From positions 1-64,000 of the forward strand of contig NW_027476859.1 of the NCBI RefSeq assembly GCF_051020955.1: a DNA stretch of 64,000 nt. Direction: 5' to 3'. Positions 40,450 through 53,779 of the stretch are shown piece after piece. The position numbers and the translations under genes were made by a program. Under the pieces are notes generated by a model that saw only the letters and a list, made by a program, of their open reading frames with translations, did not search any database and was not told the origin of the DNA. Source of the stretch: Megalopta genalis (lineage: Eukaryota > Arthropoda > Insecta > Hymenoptera > Halictidae). Within the stretch, counting starts at the first letter, position 1. Each line of letters starts with the position of its first letter.

Positions 40450-43400
40450 TGGATTTGAGCTAAGCCTACTACTTCGCATTGATTTGAAGCTAAATCAAGT
40501 TTATCGCATGGATTTTGAAGCTAACTCGTTTGATCGTCTGCATTTGATGCCATATCACTTATTTCCAAGTGTTTGAAGCTAAATCATTTGTTAAAGCATG
40601 GATTTGAAGGTAAACCCTCTACAATCGCATTAATTTGAAGCTAAATCATGAGTTTCGCATGATTAGAGCTAACACGTATGTTTCGCCTGCATTTGAAGCT
40701 ATTTCATTCATATCGCAAGTATTTGAAGCTAAATCATTTGTTAAGCATGGATTTGAAGGTAACCTTCTACATCGCATTGATTTGAAGCTAAATCATGGGT
40801 TTCGCATAGATATGAGCTAACTCGTTTGTTTCGTCTGCATTTGAAGCTGTATCACTTATACCGCAAGTATCTGGACCTAAATTATTTGTTTCGCATGGAT
40901 TGGAAGCTAAGCCTTCTACTTCGCATTGATTTGAAGCTAAATCAAGTTTATCGCATGGATTTGAAGCTAACTCGTTTGATCGTCTGCATTTCAAGCTATA
41001 TCACTTATGTCCCAAGTGTTTGAAGCTAAATTATTTGTTAAGCATGATTTGAAGGTAAACCTCCTACATCGTATTTATTTGAACCTAAATCATGAGTTAC
41101 GCATGGATTAGAAGCTAACTCGTTTGTTTCGCCTGCATTTGAAGCTATATCATTTATATCGCAAGTATTTGAAGCTAAATCATTTGTGTTCACGGATTTG
41201 AAGCTAATCCTTCTACTTCGCATTGATTTGAAGCTAAATCAAGTTTATCGCATGGATTTTGAATCTAACTCGTTTGATCGTCTGCATTTGTTGCCATATC
41301 ACTTATATCCCAAGTGCTTGAAGCTAAATCATTTTTTAAGCATGGATCTGAAGGTAAACCTTCTACATCGCATTGATTTGAAGCTAAATCATGAGTTTCG
41401 CATGGATTAGAAGCTAACACGTTTGTTTTGCCTGCATTTGAAGCTATATCATTCATATCGCAAGTATTTGAAGCTAAATCATTTGTGTTGCATGGATTTG
41501 AAGCTCATCCTTCTACTTCGCATTGATTTGAATCTAAATCAAATTTATCGCGTGGATTATGAAGCTAACTCGTTTGATCGTCTGCATTTGAAGCTATACC
41601 ACTTATATCCCAAGTGTTTGATGCTAAATCATTTGTTTCGCATGGATTTGAAGCTGACCTTCTACATCGCATTGATTTTCAGCTAAATCAACTGCATGGC
41701 ATGGATTTGAAGATAACTCGTTTGTTTCTTCTGCATTTGAAGCTATATCACTTATATCGCAAGTGTCTGAAGCTAATCACCTGTTTCGCGTGGACTTGAA
41801 GCTAAACTCATTTGATCGTCTGCATTGAAGCTATATCACTTATATCCCAAGTGTCTGAAGCTAAATCATTTGTTGTGCATGGATGTGAAGTAAACCTTCT
41901 ACATAGCATTGATTTGAAGCTAATTCATGTGTTTCGCATGGATTAGAAGCTAACTCGTTTGTTAGGCCTGCATTTGAAGCATATCATTTATATCGCAAGT
42001 TTTTGAAGCTAAATCATTTGTGTTGCATGGATTTGAAGCTAATCCTTCTACTACGCATGATTTGAAGCTAAATCAAGTTTATCGCATGGATTTTGAAGCT
42101 ACTCGTTTGATCGTCTGCATTTGAGCTATATCCTTATATGCCAAGTGTTTGAAGCTAAATTATTTGTTAAGCATGATTTGAAGGTAAACCTTCTACATCG
42201 CATTGATTTGAAGCTAAATCATGAGTTTCGCATGCATTAGAAACTAACTCGTTGATTCGCCTGCATTTGAAGCTATATCATTTATATCGCAAGTATTTGA
42301 AGCTAAGTCATTTGTGTTGCATGGATTGAAGGTAATCCTTCTACTTCGCATTGATTTGAAGCTAAATCAGTTTATTGCATGGATTTTGAAGCTAACTCGT
42401 TTGATCGTCTGCATTTGAAGCTATATCACTTATATCCGAAGTGTTTGAAGCTAAATCATTTGTTAAGCACGGATTTGAAGGTAAACCTTCTACATCGCAT
42501 TGATTTGAAGCTAAATCATGAGTTTCGCATGGATTAGAAGCTAACACGTTTGTTTCGCCTGCATTTGAAGCTATATCATTTATATCGCAAGTTTTTGAAG
42601 CTAAATCATTTGTTAAGCTTGGATTTGAAGGTAAACCTTCTACATCGCATTGATTTGAAGCTAAATCATGAGTTTCGTATAGATTAGAAGCTAACACGTT
42701 TGTTTGGCCTGCATTAGAAGCTATATCATTTATATCGCAAGTATTTGAAGCGGATCATTTGTTAAGCATGGATTTGAAGGTAAACCTTCTACATCGCATT
42801 GATTTGAAGCTAAATCATGTGTTTCGCATAGATATGTAGCTAACTCGTTTGTTTCGTCTGCATTTGAAGCTGTATCATTTATACCGCAAGTATCAGAATC
42901 TAAATCATTTGTTTCGCATGGATTTGAAGCTAATCCTACTACTTCGCATTGATTTGAGCTAAATCAAGTTTATCGCATGGATTTTGAAGCTAACTCGTTT
43001 GATCGTCTGCATTTGAAGCTATATCACTTATATCCCAAGTGTTTGAAGCTAAATTATTTGTTAAGCATGGATTTGAAGGTAAACCTTCTACATCGCATTG
43101 ATTTGAAGCTAAATCATGAGTTTCGCATGGATACAAGCTAACACGTTTGTTTCGCCTGCATTTGAAGCTATATCACTTATATCGCAAGTATTTAAGCTAA
43201 ATCATTTGTTAAGCATGGATTTGAAGGTAAACCTCTACATCGCATCGATTTGAAGCTAAATCAAGTTATCGCATGGATTTTGAAGCTAACTCGTTTGATC
43301 GTCTACATTTGAAGCCATATCACTTATATCCCAAGTGTTTGAAGCTAAATCATTTTTTAAGCATGGATTTGAAGGTAAACCTTCTACATCGCATTGATTT

Positions 43401-44040
43401 GAAGCTAAATCATGTGTTTCGCATAGATATGAAGCTAACTCGTTTGTTTCGTCTGCATTTGAGTCTGTATCATTTATACCGCAAGTATCTGAAACTAAAT
43501 CATTTGTTTCGCATGGATTTGAAGCTAAACCTTCTACATCGCATTGATTGTTCAGCTAAATCAAGTGCATGGCATGGATTTGAAGATAACTCGTTTGTTT
43601 CTTCTGCATTTGAAGCTATATCATTTATATCGCAAGTATTTGAAGCTAAATCATTTGTTAAGCATGGATTTGAAGGTAAACCTTCTACATCGCATTGATT
43701 TTCAGCTAAATCAAGTGTATGGCATGGATTTGAAGATAACCCGTTTGTATCTTCTGCATTTGAAGCTATATCATTTATATCCCAAGTATTTGAAGCTAAA
43801 TCATTTGTTAAGCATGGATTTGAAGGTAAACTTCTACATCGCATTGATTTGAAGCTAAATCATGAGTTTCGCATGGATTAGAAGCTAACTCGTTTGTTTC
43901 GCCTGCATTTGAAGCTATATCACTTATATCGCAAGTATCTGATGCTAAATCATTTGTTCGCATGGATTTGAAGCTAAACCTTCTACATCGCATTGATTTT
44001 CAGCTAAATCAAGTGCATGGCATGGATTTGAAGATACCCG
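40450..44040. other. Indel-rich patch, probably unpolished sequence
   Basis: Against its clean paralogues (32,010-34,630, 35,462-36,585 and 46,560-48,090) this 3.6 kb stretch has about 35 single-base indels and rather few substitutions. Around 30 are deletions, mostly from short runs: GGATTTGAGC for GGATTTGAAGC (40,451), ATTTCCAAG for ATTTCCCAAG (40,561), AGCATGATTTG for AGCATGGATTTG (41,041; 42,171), GTGTTCACGG (41,187), TGCATTGAAG (41,821), GATACAAGC (43,132), TCAAGTTATCGC (43,262) and GAAGATACCCG (44,030). The patch starts and stops abruptly and no other part of the window looks like it. A deletion-biased, run-associated error profile fits uncorrected long-read consensus better than mutation. 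Confidence 0.8.
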
Positions 44041-44790
44041 TTTGTTTCTTCTGCATTTGAAGCTTTATCATTTATATCCCAAGTATTTGGAGCTAAATCA
44101 TTTGTTAAGCATGGATTTGAAGGTAAACCTTCTACATCGCATTGATTTGAAGCTAAATCATGAGTTTCGCATGGATTATAAGCTAACTCGTTTGTTTCGC
44201 CTGCATTTGAAGCTATATCATTTATATCGCAAGTATTTGAAGCTAAATCATTTGTGTTGCATGGATTTTAAGCTAATCCTTCTACTTCGCATTGATTTGA
44301 AGCTAAATCAAGTTTATCGCATGGATTTTGAAGCTAACTCGTTTGATCGTCTGCATTTGAAGCTATATCACGTATATCCCAAGTGTTTGAAGCTAAATCA
44401 TTTGTTAAGCATGGATTTGAAGGTAAACCTTCTACATCTCATTGATTTGAAACTAAATCATGAGTTTCGCATGGATTACAAGCTAACACGTTTGTTTCGC
44501 CTGCATTTGAAGCTATATCATTTATATCGCAAGTATTTGAAGCTAAATCATTTGTTAAGCATGGATTTGAAGGTAAACCTTCTACATCGCATTGATTTGA
44601 AGCTAAATCTAGTTTATCGCATGGATTTTGAAGCTAACTCGTTTGATCGTCTGCATTTGAAGCCATATCACTTATATCCCAAGTGTTTGAAGCTAAATTA
44701 TTTGTTAAGCATGGATTTGAAGGTAAACCTTCTACATCGCATTTATTTGAAGCTAAATCATGAGTTTCGCATGGATTAGAAGCTAACTCG

Positions 44791-47700
44791 TTTGTTTCGC
44801 CTACATTTGAAGCTATATCATTTATATCGCAAGTATTTGAAGCTAAATCATTTGTGTTGCATGGATTTGAAGCTCACCCTTCTACTTCGCATTGATTTGA
44901 AGCTAAATCAAGTTTATCGCATGGATTTTGAGGCTAACTCGTTTGATCTTCTGCATTTGAAGCTATATCACTTATATCGCAATTGTTTGAAGCTAAATTA
45001 TTTGTTAAGCATGGATTTGAAGCTAATCCTTCTACTTCGCATTGATTTGAAGCTAAATCAAGTTTATCGCATGGATTTTGAAGCTAATTCGTTTGATCGT
45101 CTGCATTTGAAGCTATATCACTTATATCCCAAGTGTTTGAAGCTAAATTATTTGTTAAGCATGGATTTGAAGGTAAACCTTCTACATCGCATTGATTTGA
45201 AGCTAAATCATGAGTTTCGCATGGATTAGAAGCTAACACGTTTGTTTCGCCTGCATTTGAAGCTATATCATTTATATCGCAAGTATTTGAAGCTAAATCA
45301 TTTGTGTTGCATGGATTTTAAGCTAATCCTTCTACTTCGCATTGATTTGAAGCTAAATCAAGTTTGTCGCATGGATTTGGAAGCTAACTCGTTTGATCGT
45401 CTGCATTTGAAGCTATATCACGTATATCCCAAGTGTTTGAAGCTAAATCATTTGTTAAGCATGGATTTGAAGGTAAACCTTCTACATCGCATTGATTTGA
45501 AGCTAAATCATGAGTTTCGCATGGATTACAATCTAACACGTTTGTTTCGCCTGCATTTGAAGCTATATCACGTATATCCCAAGTGTTTGAAGCTAAATCA
45601 TTTGTTCAGCATGGATTTGAAGGTAAACCTTCTACATCGCATTGATTTGAAGCAAAATCATGAGTTTCGCATGGATTAGAAGCTAACACGTTTGTTTCGC
45701 CTGCATTTGAAGCTATATCATTTATATCGCAAGTATTTGAAGCTAAATTATTTGTTAAGCATGGATTTGAAGGTAAACCTTCTACATCGCATTTATTTGA
45801 AGCTAAATCATGAGTTTCGCATGGATTAGAAGCTAACTCGTTTGTTTCGCCTACATTTGAAGTTATATCATTTATATCGCAAGTATTTGAAGCTAAATCA
45901 TTTGTGTTGCATGGATTTGAAGGTAAACCTTCTACATCGCATTGATTTGAAGCTAAATCAAGTTTATCGCATTGATTTTGAAGCTAACTCGTTTGATCGT
46001 CTGCATTTGAAGCCATATCACTTATATCCCAAGTGTTTGAAGCTAAATTATTTGTTAAGCATGGATTTGAAGGTAAACCTTCTACATCGCATTTATTTGA
46101 AGCTAAATCATGAGTTTCGCATGGATTAGAAGCTAACTCGTTTGTTTCGCCTACATTTGAAGCTATATCATTTATATCGCAAGTATTTGAAGCTAAATCA
46201 TTTGTGTTGCATGGATTTGAAGCTCACCCTTCTACTTCGCATTGATTTGAAGCTAAATCAAGTTTATCGCATGGATTTTGAGGCTAACTCGTTTGATCTT
46301 CTGCATTTGAAGCTATATCACTTATATCCCAATTGTTTGAAGCTAAATTATTTGTTAAGCATGGATTTGAAGGTAAACCTTCTACATCGCATTGATTTGA
46401 AGCTAAATCATGAGTTTCGCATGGATTACAAGCTAACACGTTTGTTTCGCCTGCATTTGAAGCTATATCACTTATATCGCAAGTATTTGAAGCTAAATCA
46501 TTTGTTAAGCATGGATTTGAAGGTAAACCTTCTACATCGCATCGATTTGAAGCTAAATCAAGTTTACCGCATGGATTTTGAAGCTAACTCGTTTGATCGT
46601 CTACATTTGAAGCCATATCACTTATATCCCAAGTGTTTGAAGCTAAATCATTTTTTAAGCATGGATTTGAAGGTAAACCTTCTACATCGCATTGATTTGA
46701 AGCTAAATCATGTGTTTCGCATAGATATGAATCTAACTCGTTTGTTTCGTCTGCATTTGAGTCTGTATCATTTATACCGCAAGTATCTGAAACTAAATCA
46801 TTTGTTTCGCATGGATTTGAAGCTAAACCTTCTACATCGCATTGATTTTCAGCTAAATCAAGTGCATGGCATGGATTTGAAGATAACTCGTTTGTTTCTT
46901 CTGCATTTGAAGCTATATCATTTATATCGCAAGTATTTGAAGCTAAATCATTTGTTAAGCATGGATTTGAAGGTAAACCTTCTACATCGCATTGATTTTC
47001 AGCTAAATCACGTGCATGGCATGGATTTGAAGATAACCCGTTTGTTTCTTCTGCATTTGAAGCTATATCATTTATATCCCAAGTATTTGAAGCTAAATCA
47101 TTTGTTAAGCATGGATTTGAAGGTAAACCTTCTACATCGCATTGATTTGAAGCTAAATCATGAGTTTCGCATGGATTAGAAGCTAACACGTTTGTTTTGC
47201 CTGCATTTGAATCTATATCATTTATATCGCTAGAATTTGAAGCTAAATCATTTGTGTTGCATGGATTTGAAGCTCATCCTTCTACTTCGCATTGATTTGA
47301 AGCTAAATCAAATTTATCGCGTGGATTATGAAGCTAACTCGTTTGATCGTCTGCATTTGAAGCTATGTCACTTATATCCCAAGTGTTTGAAGCTAAATCA
47401 TTTGTTAAGCATGGATTTGAAGGTAAACCTTCTACATCGCATTGATTTGAAGCTAAATCATGAGTTTCGCATGTATTAGAAGCTAACTCGTTTGTTTCGC
47501 CTACATTTGAAGCTATATCATTTATATCGCAAGTATTTGAAGCCAAATCATTTGTGTTACATGGATTTGAAGCTCATCCTTCTACTTCGCATTGATTTGA
47601 AGCTAAATCAAGTTTATCGCATGGATTTTGAAGCTAACTCGTTTGATCGTCTGCATTTGAAGCTATATCACTTATATCCCAAGTGTTTGAAGCTAAATTA

Positions 47701-48390
47701 TTTGCTAAGCATGGATTTGAAGGTGAACCTTCTACATCGCATTGATTTGAAGCTAAATCATGAGTTTCGCATGGATTAGAAGCTAACTCGTTTGTTTCGC
47801 CTGCATTTGAAGCTATATCACTTATATCGCAAGTATCTGATGCTAAATCATTTGTTTCGCATGGATTTGAAGCTAAACCTTCTACATCGCATTGATTTTC
47901 AGCTAAATCAAGTGCATGGCATGGATTTGAAGATAACCCGTTTGTTTCTTCTGCATTTGAAGCTTTATCATTTATATCCCAAGTATTTGGAGCTAAATCA
48001 TTTGTTAAGCATGGATTTGAAGGTAAACCTTCTACATCGCATTGATTTGAAGCTAAATCATGAGTTTCGCATGGATTAGAAGCTAACACGTTTGTTTTGC
48101 CTGCATTTGAATCTATATCATTTATATCGCTAGGATTTGAAGCTAAATCATTTGTGTTGCATGGATTTGAAGCTCATCCTTCTACTTCGCATTGATTTGA
48201 AGCTAAATCAAATTTATCGCGTGGATTATGAAGCTAACTCGTTTGATCGTCTGCATTTGAAGCTATGTCACTTATATCCCAAGTGTTTGAAGCTAAATCA
48301 TTTGTTAAGCATGGATTTGAAGGTAAACCTTCTACATCGCATTGATTTGAAGCTAAATCATGAGTTTCGCATGGATTACAAGCTAACACG
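44791..48390. repeat. 3,600 bp tandem duplication, copy 1
   Basis: Comparing line by line with 48,391-51,990 I find four substitutions (45,464, 45,863, 46,094 and 48,134, each against the base 3,600 further on) and no indels, about 99.9% identity. The length is exactly 12 of the 300 bp units. The copy begins in a B monomer at TTTGTTTCGCCTACATTTG. It is the youngest large event visible, unless it is a false duplication made by the assembler. Confidence 0.9.
46584..47189 (-). other. 201-codon open frame of acidic repeats, duplicated at 50,184-50,789
   Basis: The usual - strand stop is missing here because the modified A'/B' pair is replaced by the CTTCTGC cassette, so the frame runs through two 300 bp units. 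The repeats include ENQCDVEG and SSNPCHALD variants as well as the common LASNPCETHD type. It ends at the standard TAG after DDQTS. The identical frame at 50,184-50,789 lies in the second copy of the 3.6 kb duplication. No initiator context, signal peptide or non-repeat sequence is present, so a gene is not supported. Confidence 0.3.
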
Positions 48391-51300
48391 TTTGTTTCGC
48401 CTACATTTGAAGCTATATCATTTATATCGCAAGTATTTGAAGCTAAATCATTTGTGTTGCATGGATTTGAAGCTCACCCTTCTACTTCGCATTGATTTGA
48501 AGCTAAATCAAGTTTATCGCATGGATTTTGAGGCTAACTCGTTTGATCTTCTGCATTTGAAGCTATATCACTTATATCGCAATTGTTTGAAGCTAAATTA
48601 TTTGTTAAGCATGGATTTGAAGCTAATCCTTCTACTTCGCATTGATTTGAAGCTAAATCAAGTTTATCGCATGGATTTTGAAGCTAATTCGTTTGATCGT
48701 CTGCATTTGAAGCTATATCACTTATATCCCAAGTGTTTGAAGCTAAATTATTTGTTAAGCATGGATTTGAAGGTAAACCTTCTACATCGCATTGATTTGA
48801 AGCTAAATCATGAGTTTCGCATGGATTAGAAGCTAACACGTTTGTTTCGCCTGCATTTGAAGCTATATCATTTATATCGCAAGTATTTGAAGCTAAATCA
48901 TTTGTGTTGCATGGATTTTAAGCTAATCCTTCTACTTCGCATTGATTTGAAGCTAAATCAAGTTTGTCGCATGGATTTGGAAGCTAACTCGTTTGATCGT
49001 CTGCATTTGAAGCTATATCACGTATATCCCAAGTGTTTGAAGCTAAATCATTTGTTAAGCATGAATTTGAAGGTAAACCTTCTACATCGCATTGATTTGA
49101 AGCTAAATCATGAGTTTCGCATGGATTACAATCTAACACGTTTGTTTCGCCTGCATTTGAAGCTATATCACGTATATCCCAAGTGTTTGAAGCTAAATCA
49201 TTTGTTCAGCATGGATTTGAAGGTAAACCTTCTACATCGCATTGATTTGAAGCAAAATCATGAGTTTCGCATGGATTAGAAGCTAACACGTTTGTTTCGC
49301 CTGCATTTGAAGCTATATCATTTATATCGCAAGTATTTGAAGCTAAATTATTTGTTAAGCATGGATTTGAAGGTAAACCTTCTACATCGCATTTATTTGA
49401 AGCTAAATCATGAGTTTCGCATGGATTAGAAGCTAACTCGTTTGTTTCGCCTACATTTGAAGCTATATCATTTATATCGCAAGTATTTGAAGCTAAATCA
49501 TTTGTGTTGCATGGATTTGAAGGTAAACCTTCTACATCGCATTGATTTGAAGCTAAATCAAGTTTATCGCATTGATTTTGAAGCTAACTCGTTTGATCGT
49601 CTGCATTTGAAGCCATATCACTTATATCCCAAGTGTTTGAAGCTAAATTATTTGTTAAGCATGGATTTGAAGGTAAACCTTCTACATCGCATTGATTTGA
49701 AGCTAAATCATGAGTTTCGCATGGATTAGAAGCTAACTCGTTTGTTTCGCCTACATTTGAAGCTATATCATTTATATCGCAAGTATTTGAAGCTAAATCA
49801 TTTGTGTTGCATGGATTTGAAGCTCACCCTTCTACTTCGCATTGATTTGAAGCTAAATCAAGTTTATCGCATGGATTTTGAGGCTAACTCGTTTGATCTT
49901 CTGCATTTGAAGCTATATCACTTATATCCCAATTGTTTGAAGCTAAATTATTTGTTAAGCATGGATTTGAAGGTAAACCTTCTACATCGCATTGATTTGA
50001 AGCTAAATCATGAGTTTCGCATGGATTACAAGCTAACACGTTTGTTTCGCCTGCATTTGAAGCTATATCACTTATATCGCAAGTATTTGAAGCTAAATCA
50101 TTTGTTAAGCATGGATTTGAAGGTAAACCTTCTACATCGCATCGATTTGAAGCTAAATCAAGTTTACCGCATGGATTTTGAAGCTAACTCGTTTGATCGT
50201 CTACATTTGAAGCCATATCACTTATATCCCAAGTGTTTGAAGCTAAATCATTTTTTAAGCATGGATTTGAAGGTAAACCTTCTACATCGCATTGATTTGA
50301 AGCTAAATCATGTGTTTCGCATAGATATGAATCTAACTCGTTTGTTTCGTCTGCATTTGAGTCTGTATCATTTATACCGCAAGTATCTGAAACTAAATCA
50401 TTTGTTTCGCATGGATTTGAAGCTAAACCTTCTACATCGCATTGATTTTCAGCTAAATCAAGTGCATGGCATGGATTTGAAGATAACTCGTTTGTTTCTT
50501 CTGCATTTGAAGCTATATCATTTATATCGCAAGTATTTGAAGCTAAATCATTTGTTAAGCATGGATTTGAAGGTAAACCTTCTACATCGCATTGATTTTC
50601 AGCTAAATCACGTGCATGGCATGGATTTGAAGATAACCCGTTTGTTTCTTCTGCATTTGAAGCTATATCATTTATATCCCAAGTATTTGAAGCTAAATCA
50701 TTTGTTAAGCATGGATTTGAAGGTAAACCTTCTACATCGCATTGATTTGAAGCTAAATCATGAGTTTCGCATGGATTAGAAGCTAACACGTTTGTTTTGC
50801 CTGCATTTGAATCTATATCATTTATATCGCTAGAATTTGAAGCTAAATCATTTGTGTTGCATGGATTTGAAGCTCATCCTTCTACTTCGCATTGATTTGA
50901 AGCTAAATCAAATTTATCGCGTGGATTATGAAGCTAACTCGTTTGATCGTCTGCATTTGAAGCTATGTCACTTATATCCCAAGTGTTTGAAGCTAAATCA
51001 TTTGTTAAGCATGGATTTGAAGGTAAACCTTCTACATCGCATTGATTTGAAGCTAAATCATGAGTTTCGCATGTATTAGAAGCTAACTCGTTTGTTTCGC
51101 CTACATTTGAAGCTATATCATTTATATCGCAAGTATTTGAAGCCAAATCATTTGTGTTACATGGATTTGAAGCTCATCCTTCTACTTCGCATTGATTTGA
51201 AGCTAAATCAAGTTTATCGCATGGATTTTGAAGCTAACTCGTTTGATCGTCTGCATTTGAAGCTATATCACTTATATCCCAAGTGTTTGAAGCTAAATTA

Positions 51301-51990
51301 TTTGCTAAGCATGGATTTGAAGGTGAACCTTCTACATCGCATTGATTTGAAGCTAAATCATGAGTTTCGCATGGATTAGAAGCTAACTCGTTTGTTTCGC
51401 CTGCATTTGAAGCTATATCACTTATATCGCAAGTATCTGATGCTAAATCATTTGTTTCGCATGGATTTGAAGCTAAACCTTCTACATCGCATTGATTTTC
51501 AGCTAAATCAAGTGCATGGCATGGATTTGAAGATAACCCGTTTGTTTCTTCTGCATTTGAAGCTTTATCATTTATATCCCAAGTATTTGGAGCTAAATCA
51601 TTTGTTAAGCATGGATTTGAAGGTAAACCTTCTACATCGCATTGATTTGAAGCTAAATCATGAGTTTCGCATGGATTAGAAGCTAACACGTTTGTTTTGC
51701 CTGCATTTGAATCTATATCATTTATATCGCTAGAATTTGAAGCTAAATCATTTGTGTTGCATGGATTTGAAGCTCATCCTTCTACTTCGCATTGATTTGA
51801 AGCTAAATCAAATTTATCGCGTGGATTATGAAGCTAACTCGTTTGATCGTCTGCATTTGAAGCTATGTCACTTATATCCCAAGTGTTTGAAGCTAAATCA
51901 TTTGTTAAGCATGGATTTGAAGGTAAACCTTCTACATCGCATTGATTTGAAGCTAAATCATGAGTTTCGCATGGATTACAAGCTAACACG
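48391..51990. repeat. 3,600 bp tandem duplication, copy 2
   Basis: It abuts copy 1 without any intervening base. Similarity to the beginning of the unit continues for about 70 bp past 51,990 and then fails (GCTCATCC for GCTCACCC at 52,077, then GATCGTCTG for GATCTTCTG), so there are two copies, not three. Confidence 0.9.
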
Positions 51991-53779
51991 TTTGTTTCGC
52001 CTACATTTGAAGCTATATCATTTATATCGCAAGTATTTGAAGCTAAATCATTTGTGTTGCATGGATTTGAAGCTCATCCTTCTACTTCGCATTGATTTCA
52101 AGCTAAATCAAGTTTATCGCATGGATTTTGAGGCTAACTCGTTTGATCGTCTGCATTTGAAGCTATATCACTTATATCCCAAGTGTTTGAAGCTAAATCA
52201 TTTGTTAAGCATGGATTTGAAGGTAAACCTTCAACATCGCATTGATTTGAAGCTAAGTCATGAGTTTCGCATGGATTACAAGCTAACTCGTTTGTTTCGC
52301 CTGCATTTGAAGCTATATCACGTATATCCCAAGTGTTTGAAGCTAAATCATTTGTTAAGCATGGATTTGAAGGTAAACCTTCTACATCGCATTGATTTGA
52401 AGCTAAATCATGAGTTTCGCATGGATTACAAGCTAACACGTTTGTTTCGCCTACATTTGAAGCTATATCATTTATATCGCAAGTATTTGAATCTAAATCA
52501 TTTGTGTTGCATGGATTTGAAGCTCATCCTTCTACTTCGCATTGATTTCAAGCTAAATCAAGTTTATCGCATGGATTTTGAGGCTAACTCGTTTGATCGT
52601 CTGCATTTGAATCTGTATCATTTATACCGCAAGTATCTGAAACTAAATCATTTGTGTTGCATGGATTTTAAGCTAATCCTTCTACTTCGCATTGATTTGA
52701 AGCTAAATCAAGTTTATCGCATGGATTTTGAAGCTAACTCGTTTGATCGGCTTCATTTGAAGCTATATCACGTATATCCCAAGTGTTTGAAGCTAAATCA
52801 TTTGTTAAGCATGGATTTGAAGGTAAACCTTCTACATCGCATTGATTTGAAGCTAAATCATGAGTTTCGCATGGATTACAAGCTAACACGTTTCTTTCGC
52901 CTGCATTTGAAGCTATATCATTTATATCGCAAGTATTTGAAGCTAAATCATTTGTTAAGCATGGATTTGAAGGTAAACATTCTACATCGCATTGATTTGA
53001 AGCTAAATCAATTTTATCGCATGGATTTTGAAGCTAACTCGTTTGATCGTCTGCATTTGAAGCCATATCACTTATATCCCAAGTGTTTGAAGCTAAATCA
53101 TTTTTTAAGCATGGATTTGAGGGTAAACCTTCTACATCGCATTGATTTGAAGCTAAATCATGTGTTTCGCATAGATATGAAGCTAACTCGTTTGTTTCGT
53201 CTGCATTTGCATCTGTATCATTTATACCGCAAGAATCTGAAACTAAATCATTTGTTTCGCATGGATTTGAAGCTAAACCTTCTACATCGCATTGATTTTC
53301 AGCTGAATCAAGTGCATGGCATGGATTTGAAGATAACTCGTTTGTGTCTTCTGCATTTGAAGCTATATCACTTATATCCCAAGTGTTTGAAGCTAAATTA
53401 TTTGTTAAGCATGGATTTGAAGGTAAACCTTCTACATCGCATTGATTTGAAGCTAAATCATGAGTTTCGCATGGATAAGAAGCTAACACGTTTGTTTCGC
53501 CTGCATTTGAAGCTATATCATTTATATCGCAAGTATTTGAAGCTAAATCATTTGTGTTGCATGGATTTTAAGCTAATCCTTCTACTTCGCATTGATTTGA
53601 AGCTAAATCAAGTTTATCGCATGGATTTTGAAGCTAACTCGTTTGATCGTCTGCATTTGAAGCTATATCACGTATATCCCAAGTGTTTGAAGCTAAATCA
53701 TTTGTTAAGCATGGATTTGAAGGTAAACCTTCTACATCGCATTGATTTGAAGCTAAATCATGAGTTTCGCATGGATTAG
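51737..53779 (+). other. 680-codon open frame of repeat origin
   Basis: The frame opens right after an in-frame TAG at 51,731 and runs through seven 300 bp units because their A monomers carry GATTAC or GATTAT where the common form has the TAG of GATTAG. It includes several A'/B' pairs, read as MDFEANSFDRLHLK, and stays in frame through them. The product would again be only Leu/Arg/His-rich decapeptides. Its length reflects a local shortage of one stop variant, and I do not call it a gene. Confidence 0.3.

Noticed and set aside
40450..44040. Frameshifted pseudogenes
   Set aside because: The many frame breaks coincide with a local burst of single-base indels in otherwise ordinary satellite; sequence quality is the simpler explanation and there is no gene to break.
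46584..47189. Secreted Cys-rich repeat-protein gene on the - strand
   Set aside because: The composition is suggestive, but the - frame is cut by a TAG in nearly every 300 bp unit and by further TAA and TGA changes (GCTTATTC and CATTTCAAGC on the + strand). No signal peptide or gene ends are seen. Kept only as a finding about possible origin.
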